A stretch of DNA of 64,000 nucleotides from Marinilabiliaceae bacterium. GTDB taxonomy: Bacteria; Bacteroidota; Bacteroidia; Bacteroidales; Marinilabiliaceae. The notes under the pieces are model-generated. The model was given only the letters and a program-made list of their open reading frames with translations, did no database searches and was not told where the DNA came from. Shown piece by piece: positions 17,329 through 25,829 of this stretch. The position numbers and the translations under genes were made by a program. Positions within the stretch are counted from its first letter, which is position 1, and each line of letters opens with the position of its first letter. The DNA is taken from contig JAEINY010000002.1 of NCBI GenBank assembly GCA_016342595.1, positions 30,442 through 94,441 of the forward strand. Direction: 5' to 3'.

Positions 17329-19122
17329 ATGGCTAAATATAAAAATCATATCCTGGTATGTGGTGGCACGGGGTGTCGTGCGTCGCAAGGAGAAGAGATT
17401 GTGCAAAACCTGAACCAGACCATCGAGGATAATGGATTGGAAAGTGAAGTTCAGGTCGTAAGAACCGGTTGTTTCGGTTTTTGTGAAAAAGGTCCTGTCG
17501 TGAAGATGGTACCTGATAACACATTTTATGTGCACGTAACACCTGAAGATGCTGGTGAAATTGTGGCTGAGCACTTGATTAAGGGGCGCCAGGTTGAGCG
17601 TCTGTTATATATTGATCCGGAAACCAACCAGGTTGTTTCGGAATCAAAAGACATGGGTTTTTACAAAAAGCAAATTCGGATTGCTTTGCGTAATTGTGGA
17701 TTCATCAATCCTGAAAATATTGATGAGTACATTGCCCGTGAGGGTTATGCTGCCCTTGGTAAAGCATTAACAGAGATGTCTCCTGAAGAAGTGATCAAAG
17801 TGATCATGGACTCCGGCTTGCGTGGTCGTGGGGGAGGTGGATTCCCAACTGGGTTGAAATGGGAATTGACACGTAAGGAAACAGCAGATCAAAAATATGT
17901 AGTCTGTAATGCTGATGAGGGTGACCCGGGTGCATTTATGGATCGTTCCATCCTGGAAGGTGATCCGCATGCTGTATTAGAAGCCATGGCGATCAATGGT
18001 TACTGTACAGGTGCTGATAAAGGGGTGATCTACATTCGTGCAGAGTATCCTTTGGCCATAACGCGTTTGAAAATTGCCATTGAACAAGCGCGTGAATATG
18101 ATTTGTTAGGCGAAAATATCTTCGGTTCTGGTTTTAGCTTTGACGTGGAGATTCGTTATGGTGCCGGTGCTTTTGTTTGTGGTGAAGAAACAGCCTTGAT
18201 TCACTCCATGGAAGGGTTGCGTGGCGAACCGACTGTGAAACCTCCATTCCCCTCAGTAAGCGGTTACAAAGAAAAACCAACCAATGTAAATAACGTTGAG
18301 ACCTATGCTAACATTCCGGTGATCTTATTGCAAGGTGCCGAATGGTTCAGTTCTATCGGTACTGAGAAAAGTAAAGGAACCAAAGTGTTCGCTTTGGCCG
18401 GTAAAGTAAATAATGTTGGTTTGATTGAAGTGCCTATGGGTACCACACTGCGCGAAGTTATTTTTGACATCGGTGGTGGTATCAAAGATGGTAAGAAATT
18501 CAAATCTGTTCAAACAGGTGGTCCCTCAGGTGGATGTTTGACTGAGAAACACCTGGATATTCCAATTGATTACGATAGTCTGTTGGCCTGTGGTTCCATG
18601 ATGGGATCAGGTGGTATGATTGTGATGGACGAAGATGATTGCATGGTATCAATGGCCAAATTCTACCTCGACTTTACAGTTGAAGAGTCCTGTGGAAAAT
18701 GTGCCCCTTGTCGGATCGGTAATAAGCGTTTGTATGAGATGCTGGAAAAAATAACCGAAGGAAAAGGTACCATCGAAGATTTAGCTCGCTTAAGAAACTT
18801 GAGTGGTGTGATTAAAGACACTTCTCTTTGTGGTTTGGGACAAACATCTCCTAACCCGGTGTTGTCAACCATGGACAATTTTTGGGAAGAGTATGAAGCT
18901 CACGTGAAGGATGGTCAGTGTCCGGCTGGTCAGTGTAAAGCATTAATGCAATACACCATTAGTGATGAGAAATGTGTCGGTTGTACTCTGTGTTCACGCG
19001 TTTGTCCGGTAGATGCCATCACTGGTGATAAAAAAGCAGCTCATGTGATTGATCAGGCTATCTGTATCAAGTGTGGCGCTTGTATGGAGAAATGTAAATT
19101 TGGCGCCATCACAGTGCAGTAA
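17329..19122 (+). CDS. hydB: [FeFe] hydrogenase 2, long HydB/HndC FMN subunit
   Basis: A 597-residue flavin subunit. Residues 1-90 are a thioredoxin-like [2Fe-2S] domain (C11, C16, C48, C52). The NuoF core has GRGGGGFPTGLKW near 167-180, NADEGDPGAF and the [4Fe-4S] site beginning at C455 (ESCGKCAPCRIG). The C-terminus is a 2[4Fe-4S] ferredoxin domain with C549/552/555/559 and C579/582/585/589. This domain order is that of electron-bifurcating HydABC and Hnd enzymes, which use NAD(P)H and ferredoxin together. It is clearly different from the short subunit of hydrogenase 1. Confidence 0.92.
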   Translation: MAKYKNHILVCGGTGCRASQGEEIVQNLNQTIEDNGLESEVQVVRTGCFGFCEKGPVVKMVPDNTFYVHVTPEDAGEIVAEHLIKGRQVERLLYIDPETNQVVSESKDMGFYKKQIRIALRNCGFINPENIDEYIAREGYAALGKALTEMSPEEVIKVIMDSGLRGRGGGGFPTGLKWELTRKETADQKYVVCNADEGDPGAFMDRSILEGDPHAVLEAMAINGYCTGADKGVIYIRAEYPLAITRLKIAIEQAREYDLLGENIFGSGFSFDVEIRYGAGAFVCGEETALIHSMEGLRGEPTVKPPFPSVSGYKEKPTNVNNVETYANIPVILLQGAEWFSSIGTEKSKGTKVFALAGKVNNVGLIEVPMGTTLREVIFDIGGGIKDGKKFKSVQTGGPSGGCLTEKHLDIPIDYDSLLACGSMMGSGGMIVMDEDDCMVSMAKFYLDFTVEESCGKCAPCRIGNKRLYEMLEKITEGKGTIEDLARLRNLSGVIKDTSLCGLGQTSPNPVLSTMDNFWEEYEAHVKDGQCPAGQCKALMQYTISDEKCVGCTLCSRVCPVDAITGDKKAAHVIDQAICIKCGACMEKCKFGAITVQ

Positions 19123-19161
19123 TCACTTAGAACTAGTTTTGAACAGTAAATTGATAAGAGA

Positions 19162-20928
19162 ATGGAAATCGTTCAAATAACCATAGATAATAAACCGGTA
19201 GTTGTCGAAAAAGAAACTACCATTCTGGAAGCAGCCAAGTCTATTGGGATTAATATTCCCAGCTTGTGCTACATGAAGCTGGAGGATACCAATTTCGAGA
19301 ACAAACCAGGCGGTTGTCGGGTGTGTGTTGTGGAGGTGGAAGGGCGTCGTAATCTGGCACCGGCTTGTAAGCAAAAGTGTGAAGAGGGTATGGTCGTGAA
19401 TACGCATTCGGTGCGTGTGATCAATGCCCGTCGTACGGTGATGGAGCTGATTTTGTCAGATCATCCCTTCGACTGTTTAATTTGTGCTAAATCGGGTGAG
19501 TGTGAGCTTCAAACACTGGCTCAGGATTTAGGAATACGTGATGTTCATTATAGAGGAGAGCAGTCACATTACAAAGGCGATGAGTCACCGGCTATAATCC
19601 GTGATATGGATAAGTGTATCATGTGTCGTCGCTGTGAAACAGCTTGTAACGAGGTACAGACCGTTGGTGTGCTTTCTGCCATCAATCGTGGATTTGAATC
19701 TGTTGTGGCTCCGGCCTTCGAAATGGATCTGGATCACTCTACCTGTACTTTCTGTGGTCAGTGTGTGGCTGTTTGTCCAACAGGTGCTTTAACCGAGCGT
19801 GACAGTACCTGGAAAGTGATGGATGCCATCGTTGATCCAACTAAAACAGTGATCGTTCAGACTGCCCCTGCCGTGCGTGCCGCTTTAGGTGAATCATTTG
19901 GTATGGAAGCTGGTTCATTGGTAACCGGTAAAATGGTGTCTGCTTTGCGTAAATTAGGTTTCGATCATGTATTCGATACTGACTTTGCTGCCGATTTAAC
20001 CATCATGGAGGAGGGTACTGAATTGTTAGGTCGTTTAGGTAAATTCCTGGCCGGTGATAAAGATGCTAACTTACCAATCCTGACCTCTTGTTGTCCGGCA
20101 TGGGTGAATTTCTTTGAGTACAACTTCCCTGAGATGAAAGATGTGCCATCTACCGCTAAGTCGCCTCAACAGATGTTTGGTGCCATTGCTAAAACATACC
20201 TGGCTGATAAATTGGGTAAAAAACGTGAAGATGTAGTGGTTGTTTCGGTAATGCCTTGTTTGGCTAAGAAATACGAGTGTTCACGTGATGAATTCAAAAC
20301 AGATGGTGATCCGGAAGTTAACTTGTCGATCTCAACACGTGAGTTGGCGCAGATGATCCGTAATGCTAACTTGAATTTCGCGTCATTAGCTGATGAGGAT
20401 TTCGATCAGCCAATGGGTGAGTCAACAGGTGCATCTGTGATCTTTGGTACAACAGGTGGTGTAATTGAAGCTGCTGTGCGTACGGCTTACGAAGTGCATA
20501 CTCAAAAAACATTGGAAAGAGTGGATTTTGAAGAGCTGCGTGGTATGGAAGGTATTCGCCAGGCGACCATCGACTTTGATGGTTTGCCAATTAAAATTGG
20601 TATCGCTCACGGCTTAGGAAATGCCCGTAAGTTACTGGAAGACATTAAAGCTGGTAAATCAGAATTTCATGCTATTGAAATCATGGCATGTCCTGGTGGA
20701 TGTATTGGTGGTGGCGGTCAGCCTTATCACCACGGAAATGTTGAGGTCTTGAAAAAACGTCAGCGTGCCATCTACGAAGAGGACCGTAATAAAGTGTTGC
20801 GTAAGTCGCATGAGAATCCCTTCATTACAAAACTATATGAAGAGTTCCTGGGCGAGCCTTGTGGACACAAATCACATGAATTATTACACACGCATTATTT
20901 CGATAAGAAAAAGAAGATTGAAATTTAA
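19162..20928 (+). CDS. hydA: [FeFe] hydrogenase 2, catalytic subunit HydA
   Basis: A 588-residue catalytic subunit with the same domain order as hydrogenase 1. It has a [2Fe-2S] domain (C36, C52, C55, C69), a His-ligated cluster (H101, C105, C108, C114) and two ferredoxin clusters (C152/155/158/162 and C195/198/201/205). The H-cluster motifs are canonical: TSCCPAW (C310, C311), MPCLAKK (C366) and EIMACPGGCIGGGGQP (C510, C514). All ligands and the proton-relay cysteine are present, so it should be fully active. The C-terminal GHKSHELLHTHY motif matches that of hydrogenase 1. Confidence 0.95.
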   Translation: MEIVQITIDNKPVVVEKETTILEAAKSIGINIPSLCYMKLEDTNFENKPGGCRVCVVEVEGRRNLAPACKQKCEEGMVVNTHSVRVINARRTVMELILSDHPFDCLICAKSGECELQTLAQDLGIRDVHYRGEQSHYKGDESPAIIRDMDKCIMCRRCETACNEVQTVGVLSAINRGFESVVAPAFEMDLDHSTCTFCGQCVAVCPTGALTERDSTWKVMDAIVDPTKTVIVQTAPAVRAALGESFGMEAGSLVTGKMVSALRKLGFDHVFDTDFAADLTIMEEGTELLGRLGKFLAGDKDANLPILTSCCPAWVNFFEYNFPEMKDVPSTAKSPQQMFGAIAKTYLADKLGKKREDVVVVSVMPCLAKKYECSRDEFKTDGDPEVNLSISTRELAQMIRNANLNFASLADEDFDQPMGESTGASVIFGTTGGVIEAAVRTAYEVHTQKTLERVDFEELRGMEGIRQATIDFDGLPIKIGIAHGLGNARKLLEDIKAGKSEFHAIEIMACPGGCIGGGGQPYHHGNVEVLKKRQRAIYEEDRNKVLRKSHENPFITKLYEEFLGEPCGHKSHELLHTHYFDKKKKIEI

Positions 20929-20937
20929 TTTAAAGTA

Positions 20938-21030
20938 TCAAGATCCAAGTCTCAAGACTCAAGATCCAAATTCTAAGACCATTTGGGTACCTGAAGCTTG
21001 AAGCTTGATCTCTTGGAGCTTGGAATAGAG
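20938..21030. repeat. short direct-repeat spacer inside the hydrogenase 2 operon
   Basis: The 140-bp gap between hydA and the NuoE-like gene is made of short repeated words. TCAAGATCCAA occurs at 20938 and 20959, followed by GAAGCTTGAAGCTTG and CTTGGAGCTTGG. Similar word-repeat spacers lie at about 33655 and 38625. No gene is seen in it. Confidence 0.6.
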
Positions 21031-21068
21031 CTTGATATTTGAATCTTTTGTCTTAAAATGATAACAAA

Positions 21069-21542
21069 ATGGCAGATATAAAATTACCCGCAATTAAGGT
21101 AGATGAGCTGAAAGAGGTCTGTAAAAAGTTCAACCACGAAGGTGGTGAGCTGATCAATGTCCTTCATGCGGCTCAGGAATTGTTTGGTTACTTGCCTGCT
21201 GAAGTGCAGGAATTGGTAGCTGATCAATTGAACGTTTCCATTGCTCATGTATATGGTGTCGTTACATTCTATTCATTCTTCTCCATGATTCCCAAAGGCG
21301 AGCATCCTATCTCTGTTTGTATGGGAACCGCTTGTTATGTACGTGGAGCCGAAAACGTATTGGACGAGTTCAAGCGTTTGTTGAAAGTGAAAACCGGTGA
21401 AACAACTCCTGACGGCAAGTTTTCTGTGAGTAGCCTGCGTTGTGTAGGTGCTTGTGGATTGGCCCCCGTGGTAACCGTTGGCGAAAAAGTTTATGGCCGT
21501 GTAGCTCCTGAGGATGTAAAAGGTATTCTCGAAGAGTATTAA
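21069..21542 (+). CDS. hydC: [FeFe] hydrogenase 2, NuoE-like [2Fe-2S] subunit
   Basis: A 157-residue NuoE/HydC/HndA-type subunit. An N-terminal helical domain (NVLHAAQELFGYLPAEVQELVADQLNVSIAHVYGVVTFYSFF) is followed by the [2Fe-2S] fold with C84, C89, C125 and C129. It links the flavin and hydrogenase subunits. It lies 140 bases after hydA, an unusual spacing for this operon, which otherwise has gaps of 12-40 bases. A strong terminator follows. Confidence 0.92.
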   Translation: MADIKLPAIKVDELKEVCKKFNHEGGELINVLHAAQELFGYLPAEVQELVADQLNVSIAHVYGVVTFYSFFSMIPKGEHPISVCMGTACYVRGAENVLDEFKRLLKVKTGETTPDGKFSVSSLRCVGACGLAPVVTVGEKVYGRVAPEDVKGILEEY

Positions 21543-21564
21543 TAAATTCCTATACATAGTCATT

Positions 21565-21598
21565 AAACCGCTTCATTTTATGGAGCGGTTTTTTTTTA
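21565..21598 (+). terminator. terminator of the hydrogenase 2 operon
   Basis: AACCGCT and AGCGGTT pair around a short loop that also contains CAT/ATG, followed by nine T. It starts 23 bases after the NuoE-like gene's stop. Confidence 0.88.
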
Positions 21599-21694
21599 TG
21601 ATTTTTTATGAATCTCAGATGTAACAAAGTAGCATTCCCTTTGTAAAAGGGCCTTATGGGAACAGTTATAACGAGATACATTGAAAAAGTCAAC

Positions 21695-23476
21695 ATGAAA
21701 AATTTCACTTTAAAACAGCGATTCATATTATTATTGGCCATATTATTGGTGGCATTTACGGCCATTGGATCGTTTACCTATCTATCGTTTCAAAAAATTG
21801 CATACATTAATCAAGTAGGAGATTGGGTGCAGGATCTGGAGACTAATATGTTGGAGCTACGGCAAAGCGAAAAAGATTTTGTTGCCAGAACAATTACTGA
21901 TCCTGATTTTTATATAACGGGGGAAAGCCAATATACTACAAGCTTTAAAGATGGTATTCTGGAGGCCGGTAATGTTTGTATGCAGCTTCTGGCGTCTGGA
22001 ACCATCAGTGAAGAAGAGGCCAGAGAGGTGGCACTTATTCAATCTTATTTGACCGAATATGAGGAGAAATTCTTAAGTATTCAGCAAGTTTATAAAGCAC
22101 TGGGTTATAAAAATTGGGGTTTGATCGGAGAGATGAGAACTTTCATTCATGAGGTGGAGTCTGAGGTAAAGGCTCTGGGTTTAGATAGGGCTCAGGTGCA
22201 TATGTTAGCCTTGCGTCGTAGCGAAAAAGATTTTCTTTTAAGAAAGGATTTGGTCTACAAAGAGAATTTTACCACTGAGCTGAATCGTTTTTATCAGACC
22301 TTGAGCCGGCTTCGGCTTTCTTCTATTCAAAAAGAAAGTATTAAAAACTCATTAGAAAATTATAGTAATGGCTTTTACAATCTTATTGATGGTAAGATCC
22401 GAATTGGACTGACTGAGGATACCGGTTTGATGGGGGAAATGAGAGCGGTTATACATCAGGTTGAACCCTTGGTGATGCATGTTCACGATCAGGTAAAAAT
22501 GATGGCATCGGATGCTCGTCGAAGAGCTATGATAACGTTATTCACTTTTTTTGTACTGGGTTCTATACTGGTGATGGGCATTGTTATATTGATTGTACGA
22601 CAGGTGTTCAAGCAACTGGGGGGCGACCCAAGGGACGTAGCCAGACTGGCTGAAGAAATTGCGCAGGGTAATTTAGCGATGGATAGGGTAACGGATAAAA
22701 ATCATCTGGGGGTTATGAAGTCGATGGTGGAGATGAGCAATAAGTTGAAGGAGATGATTTCGTTAATTTTGAGTAGTTCTGATGAAATTGTGGCAGCAGG
22801 TAAACAGTTGAACCGAACTTCGGAGCAAATATCTCAGAGTGCCACTGAACAGGCTTCCGGGGTGGAGGAAATTTCTTCTACCGTGGAGGAAATAAATAGC
22901 AATATTCATCAGAACAATCAAAATGCAAAGCAAACGCATGGTATTGCTCAATCCGCAAGTGATGGCATCAATCGGGTGAATACCCAATCGATACAGGCAT
23001 TAGACGCTAATCGTTTAATTGTGGAAAAAATTCAGGTGATTAATGACATTGCTATGCAAACCAATATTTTGGCTTTGAACGCAGCTGTGGAAGCGGCCCG
23101 GGCTGGAGAACAAGGCAAAGGATTTGCAGTAGTCGCCGGTGAGGTTCGAAAACTGGCAGAGCGGAGCAAGGCCGCCGCAGATGACATAGTAGAGTCGGCC
23201 AATAACTCCCTGATATTGGCTGAAAATTCCAATGGGGAGTTGACCATAATGTTGCCCCAAATCGAAAGAACCACACAGTTGGTAATGGAGATAACGGTGG
23301 CTTCTCAGGAACAGCAGAGTGGGGTGGAGCAAGTGAACAATGCCATTCAGCAACTGAACATGGCCACCCAGGAAAATGCATCCGTATCCGAAGAGATGGC
23401 CGCCAGTTCGAAGGAGCTGGAAGAGCAGGCCATTCGCTTAAAAGAGCTGGTGTCTTACTTTAAAATTGAGGATTGA
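21695..23476 (+). CDS. methyl-accepting chemotaxis protein with HBM-type sensor
   Basis: A chemoreceptor of 593 residues from the ATG at 21695 ([18 protein letters not shown]); an upstream in-frame start at 21656 adds 13 unlikely residues. TM1 is at about 10-30. The periplasmic part carries two [22 protein letters not shown] repeats typical of the helical bimodular (HBM) sensor. TM2 ([22 protein letters not shown]) leads to a HAMP domain. The cytoplasmic hairpin has the conserved core [43 protein letters not shown]. It has no CheR pentapeptide at its end. No che genes are nearby, so it must work with machinery elsewhere. A taxis signal tied to fermentation products is speculative. Confidence 0.9.
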   Translation: MKNFTLKQRFILLLAILLVAFTAIGSFTYLSFQKIAYINQVGDWVQDLETNMLELRQSEKDFVARTITDPDFYITGESQYTTSFKDGILEAGNVCMQLLASGTISEEEAREVALIQSYLTEYEEKFLSIQQVYKALGYKNWGLIGEMRTFIHEVESEVKALGLDRAQVHMLALRRSEKDFLLRKDLVYKENFTTELNRFYQTLSRLRLSSIQKESIKNSLENYSNGFYNLIDGKIRIGLTEDTGLMGEMRAVIHQVEPLVMHVHDQVKMMASDARRRAMITLFTFFVLGSILVMGIVILIVRQVFKQLGGDPRDVARLAEEIAQGNLAMDRVTDKNHLGVMKSMVEMSNKLKEMISLILSSSDEIVAAGKQLNRTSEQISQSATEQASGVEEISSTVEEINSNIHQNNQNAKQTHGIAQSASDGINRVNTQSIQALDANRLIVEKIQVINDIAMQTNILALNAAVEAARAGEQGKGFAVVAGEVRKLAERSKAAADDIVESANNSLILAENSNGELTIMLPQIERTTQLVMEITVASQEQQSGVEQVNNAIQQLNMATQENASVSEEMAASSKELEEQAIRLKELVSYFKIED

Positions 23477-23507
23477 TAACTAATTTTGCTTTTAAACGAA
23501 TAATTAT

Positions 23508-23539
23508 AGAGGGTGCCATTTTTATGCATCCTCTTTTTG
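23508..23539 (+). terminator. terminator of the chemoreceptor gene
   Basis: AGAGGGTGC and GCATCCTCT pair with one G-T wobble and a 9-nt loop, followed by TTTTT. It lies 32 bases after the stop. Confidence 0.75.
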
Positions 23540-23740
23540 TTTTATGTTCTTACAAAGCAAAGCTCTTTTATGATTATTTTAACTGTTAGCGACTAAGCTA
23601 AAATCATCAGTAGCCCGATGCTTTGAATGAATAAATAATGAAGGATTGAAAGCAAATGTTTTCGTTTCTGAAACGATTGGGTTTTCATCTTTTTTTTGAG
23701 GGCCCTTTCATGATGAAACTCATCTGTAATTATTTAGGTA

Positions 23741-23777
23741 TTTTGATGCCTTAATTGAGTAAATTATTCTAAATTTG
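23741..23777 (+). promoter_or_regulatory. Bacteroidota-type promoter candidate for hydG
   Basis: A perfect TAnnTTTG -7 element (TAAATTTG, 23770-23777) lies 50 bases before the hydG ATG, with TTTTG at 23741-23745 as a possible -33 element. The rest of the 23540-23827 gap shows nothing else I can name. Confidence 0.4.
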
Positions 23778-23827
23778 AGGTGGCAATGGGAGTCAACCAT
23801 TGAGAAGAAAGTCTAAAAAATCAAAGT

Positions 23828-25261
23828 ATGTCCATAATCTATCATCCAGAGCAGTACAAAATTCCGGATAAACCCAAGGAGAGTTTCATCGATCCCGATG
23901 AAATATGGGACATCCTGAATGCGCATCAAGAGCCAACACGTGAACAAGTGCGTGCTGTTATTGCCAAAGCATTAGATAAACATCGATTAAGCCTTCAGGA
24001 AACGGCTGTTCTTGTTAACGCCAATGATCCTGAGTTAGTGCAGGAAATAAAGGATGCTGCACGGGAACTGAAAGAGCGTATATACGGGCGGCGAATTGTG
24101 TTATTTGCACCTTTGTACATCGGTAATCTCTGTATTAACGATTGTGCGTATTGTGGCTTCCGCTCCACCAATAAAAAGCAGGAGCGCCTGACGCTTGGTA
24201 AAAATGATATCATCGATCAGGTAGAAGCGCTGGAAGATGCAGGTCATAAACGTTTGATCCTCGTCTATGGCGAGCATCCCCGTTATGATGCCAGGTTCAT
24301 TGCCGAATCAGTAAAGATCGTGTATGGCGTGAAGAAAGGCAATGGTGAGATTCGTCGGGTCAATATTAATGCTGCTCCCTTAGATGTTGAAGATTTTAAA
24401 ACGGTGAAAGAAGCGGGTATTGGCACCTACCAAATATTCCAGGAGACCTATCATAAGGAAACCTACGAAAAAGTACACCTGGGCGGTGTGAAGAAACATT
24501 TTGACTGGCGTTTGACCGGTTTAGACCGGGCACAGGAAGCGGGAATCGACGATGTGGGGATTGGTGCGTTATTAGGCCTGTACGACTGGCGTTTTGAAAT
24601 GCTTGGATTGATACGTCATGTGAATCATTTTGAAGCGGTTTATAATGTTGGGCCTCATACGATCTCATTCCCACGCATTAAGTCGGCTTCAGGTTTTGAA
24701 GTGGATGAGAAATACGATGTGAGTGATGAAGATTTTACCAAGTTGGTGGCCATTCTGCGTTTGGCAGTGCCTTATACGGGATTGATTTTGACCGCTCGTG
24801 AACCAGAACATATTCGTGACGAGGTTTTACAGTATGGTGTTTCCCAAATTGATGGGGGTACCAACATTGAGCTGAAAGGGTATACGTCTGATAAAGAAGA
24901 GCAGGACCTGAATCAGGAGCAGTTTGAAATCAATGATAACCGGTCACTAAACGAAGTGATGGAAGACCTAGTCGGAAAAGGTTATATTCCGTCTTTCTGT
25001 ACGGCTTGTTATCGTTTGAATCGTACGGGCGAACATTTCATGGAATTCTCGGTACCAGGTTTTATCAAACGATTTTGCCAGCCAAATGCCATGTTAACAT
25101 TGGCCGAGTATTTGGAGGATTATGCACCGGTTACCACCAAAGAAAAGGGTTATCAATTGATTGATGATAATTTGAAAACCTATGAAGATCCTAAGTTTAA
25201 AGATAAATTAGTCGACCGTTTAGAGCGCATCAAACAAGGTGAACGCGACCTCTATTTCTAA
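23828..25261 (+). CDS. hydG: [FeFe] hydrogenase H-cluster radical SAM maturase HydG
   Basis: A 477-residue radical SAM enzyme that splits tyrosine to give the CO and CN ligands of the [FeFe] H-cluster. The SAM cluster motif is CX3CX2C at C102, C106 and C109 (LCINDCAYC). The second cluster motif at the C-terminus is CX2CX22C at C391, C394 and C417, exactly as in HydG and not in ThiH. The length is typical. It is a single-gene unit between the chemoreceptor and an acyl-CoA dehydrogenase, with its own terminator. HydE is at 54414, 29 kb away, and HydF is not in the window. Confidence 0.96.
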   Translation: MSIIYHPEQYKIPDKPKESFIDPDEIWDILNAHQEPTREQVRAVIAKALDKHRLSLQETAVLVNANDPELVQEIKDAARELKERIYGRRIVLFAPLYIGNLCINDCAYCGFRSTNKKQERLTLGKNDIIDQVEALEDAGHKRLILVYGEHPRYDARFIAESVKIVYGVKKGNGEIRRVNINAAPLDVEDFKTVKEAGIGTYQIFQETYHKETYEKVHLGGVKKHFDWRLTGLDRAQEAGIDDVGIGALLGLYDWRFEMLGLIRHVNHFEAVYNVGPHTISFPRIKSASGFEVDEKYDVSDEDFTKLVAILRLAVPYTGLILTAREPEHIRDEVLQYGVSQIDGGTNIELKGYTSDKEEQDLNQEQFEINDNRSLNEVMEDLVGKGYIPSFCTACYRLNRTGEHFMEFSVPGFIKRFCQPNAMLTLAEYLEDYAPVTTKEKGYQLIDDNLKTYEDPKFKDKLVDRLERIKQGERDLYF

Positions 25262-25327
25262 GGATTACTATTCAGCGGGTGACGAAAAATGTTATTCCTT
25301 AGTCACCGGCTAAATATTTGAGATATA

Positions 25328-25362
25328 AACCTGACTGGTAGTGATACCGGTCAGGTTTTTTT
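25328..25362 (+). terminator. terminator of hydG
   Basis: AACCTGACTGG and CCGGTCAGGTT form an 11-bp stem with one wobble pair, followed by seven T. Confidence 0.82.
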
Positions 25363-25474
25363 ATGGAACTTACCTTATCGGATATTAAATTTTCACTTGA
25401 TCCGCGCTTTTTATTTTTACTTTAACCTGTTTCATTTCATAGGCAATGAAACAAGTATGCTGATGGGCAAATTC

Positions 25475-25630
25475 AATTATCCCGATAGGGAAAAATAATT
25501 ATCACCACGGTGAAAGTAAAATATCCCCAAGGGGATAATTTAAAATGCCCTGCATCTCTAGCTCAAATCCCCATGGGGAAAAATCATAATCCCCCGCATC
25601 TCTGGCGCAAGTCCTCCCGCAGGAAATGAT
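25475..25630. repeat. cluster of five short C/G palindromes
   Basis: Within the 568-bp gap between hydG and the acyl-CoA dehydrogenase gene lie five palindromes of the form CCC-n-GGG at intervals of about 20-45 bases. Examples are CCCGATAGGG (25481), ATCACCACGGTGA (25501), TATCCCCAAGGGGATA (25523) and CCCCATGGGG (25569). Spacer words such as ATAATT and GCATCTCT recur between them. No ORF is supported. A comparable cluster is at 28495-28735. Confidence 0.6.
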
Positions 25631-25829
25631 AAATACCTTTGGTGATTAGGGGTTTCATATTGAACCGGTTCGCTTGGTGGATCGCATTAATAAAGAAATA
25701 AATACTATAAAATCCGCTATTAATTAAAACTTATCCCAACAACTGTTGTTAGTATAGCTTAACACGGAATGTTGTGAAATCGTTTTTTAGATTCTGTTTC
25801 TGCGCTTTCCAGATAAAACCAGTTAAAGA

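Noticed and set aside
23828..25261. thiamine synthase ThiH
   Set aside because: The C-terminal CX2CX22C cluster motif is present, which is specific to HydG.
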